From the NCBI RefSeq assembly GCF_020991365.1, contig NZ_JAJLRA010000001.1, positions 486,142 to 550,141 of the forward strand: a stretch of 64,000 nt of DNA. Reading direction: 5' to 3'. Made by a program: the position numbers and the translations under genes. The stretch is from Streptacidiphilus sp. ASG 303 (GTDB lineage: Bacteria; Actinomycetota; Actinomycetes; Streptomycetales; Streptomycetaceae). Shown in pieces: positions 63,571 to 64,000 of the stretch; the stretch's first letter is position 1; the number at the start of each line of letters is the position of its first letter. The notes under the pieces were generated by a model, which ran no database searches, had not been told where the DNA came from, and saw only the letters and a list, made by a program, of their open reading frames with translations.

Positions 63571-64000
63571 CTACAGCATGAAGTCGGGGACCCCGGCGGG
63601 CAGCACGAATCGGAAGCGGGCGCCGCCGCCGGGGGCGCGCCCGACGCGGATCGTGCCGCCGTGGGCCTCGACGATGCCCTTGACGATGTAGAGGCCGAGG
63701 CCGGTGCCGCCGCGGCGGCTGCCCCGCCAGAAGCGGGTGAACACGCGCGGGATGGCGTCCTCGGGGATGCCGGGGCCCTCGTCGCTCACGGTGACGGCAA
63801 CCCCTTCCCCGACGCGGCCCTCGACCTCCTCGCGGGCGGCTCCGACCTCGATGGTGACAGTTCCCTCACCGTGGCGCACCGCGTTTTCCAGCAGGTTCCA
63901 CAGCACCTGGTCGACCTTGTCCGGGTCGGCCCACAGCTGCGGCAGCGGCCCGCCGGCCAGGACGCGGAACCGGCCGGGGGCGGTGCCGGCCGCCGCCAGC
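63571..64000 (-). CDS. Sensor histidine kinase, C-terminal part (cut by window edge)
   Basis: The last 142 codons of a larger gene that continues past base 64000. The visible part is a HATPase domain: PDKVDQVLWNLLENAVRHG is the N box, VSDEGPGIPEDAIPRVFTRFW the G1/F boxes and GGTGLGLYIVKGIVEAHGG the G2 box. It ends RFVLPAGVPDFML. The autophosphorylation histidine and sensor region are outside the window. It lies upstream of pheS on the same strand, with a gap of 207 bases holding the pheS promoter. Confidence 0.92.
   Translation of the reverse strand, partial: LAAAGTAPGRFRVLAGGPLPQLWADPDKVDQVLWNLLENAVRHGEGTVTIEVGAAREEVEGRVGEGVAVTVSDEGPGIPEDAIPRVFTRFWRGSRRGGTGLGLYIVKGIVEAHGGTIRVGRAPGGGARFRFVLPAGVPDFML

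Overview
The window is chromosomal DNA from a high-GC actinomycete, almost certainly Streptomyces or a very close relative. The evidence is a GC content well above 70 percent, frequent GTG starts, GGAGG-type ribosome binding sites, a near-canonical sporulation gene ssgB, Tat and lipoprotein export signals, ARG boxes, and a gene order (ssgB, pabBC, cysG, cobT, metNIQ, glpQ, arg cluster, pheST, then a histidine kinase) that I remember as the SCO1540-SCO1596 neighbourhood of S. coelicolor. The synteny is from memory and was not checked against a database. No phage, insertion sequence, CRISPR array or secondary-metabolite cluster is visible.

Layout. 0-9 kb: a DEDDh exonuclease, two identical tRNA-Val(CAC) genes on the minus strand, a PGPGW membrane protein, ssgB, a CGNR zinc-finger protein, a DsbA-like protein, a double-GNAT acetyltransferase, pabB-pabC, and a plus-strand tRNA cluster (Gly, Cys, three Val-GAC). 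9-18 kb: small zinc-ribbon and membrane proteins, a phosphotransferase, a transmembrane Ser/Thr kinase, a YbdK-type ligase, an rRNA methyltransferase and an S66 peptidase. 17-25 kb: siroheme and cobalamin genes, namely cysG/cobA, a very large BluB-CobT fusion, and cobL. 25-32 kb: acetyltransferases, methyltransferases, and metN-metI-metQ preceded by a short peptide ending in Cys-Met-Cys codons that looks like an attenuator leader. 32-34 kb: an atypical sigma-like protein and a Tat-exported glycerophosphodiester phosphodiesterase.

34.8-42.9 kb holds a complete arginine pathway in the order argC-J-B-D-R-G-H, all on the minus strand. The first five genes are tightly coupled (argC-argJ and argB-argD overlap by 4 bases; argJ-argB and argD-argR are separated by short gaps of about 124 and 28 bases). 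A hairpin follows argR, argG has its own promoter overlapped by an ARG box, and strong hairpins follow argG and argH. The argC promoter (TTGCAT, 17 bp, TATATT) is also covered by ARG-box sequence, so ArgR made within the cluster can control both units.

43-59.6 kb is a more variable block. It contains a DinB-like protein with a ten-C run, a FAD/Rieske oxidoreductase, a short RecQ helicase, and a beta-oxidation set (CaiB-type CoA transferase, thiolase, fused enoyl-CoA hydratase/3-hydroxyacyl-CoA dehydrogenase) driven by a consensus promoter with a 9-bp-arm palindrome. It continues with a lipoprotein, a MerR regulator, a DUF2630 protein, an SDR, a separate 3-hydroxybutyryl-CoA dehydrogenase, a glycoside-hydrolase-like lipoprotein-free Tat protein and a secreted subtilisin. 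The window closes with pheS-pheT and the C-terminal ATPase domain of a sensor kinase cut by the edge. Most transcription units end in perfect GC-rich hairpins without a T tract, as is usual in this genus.
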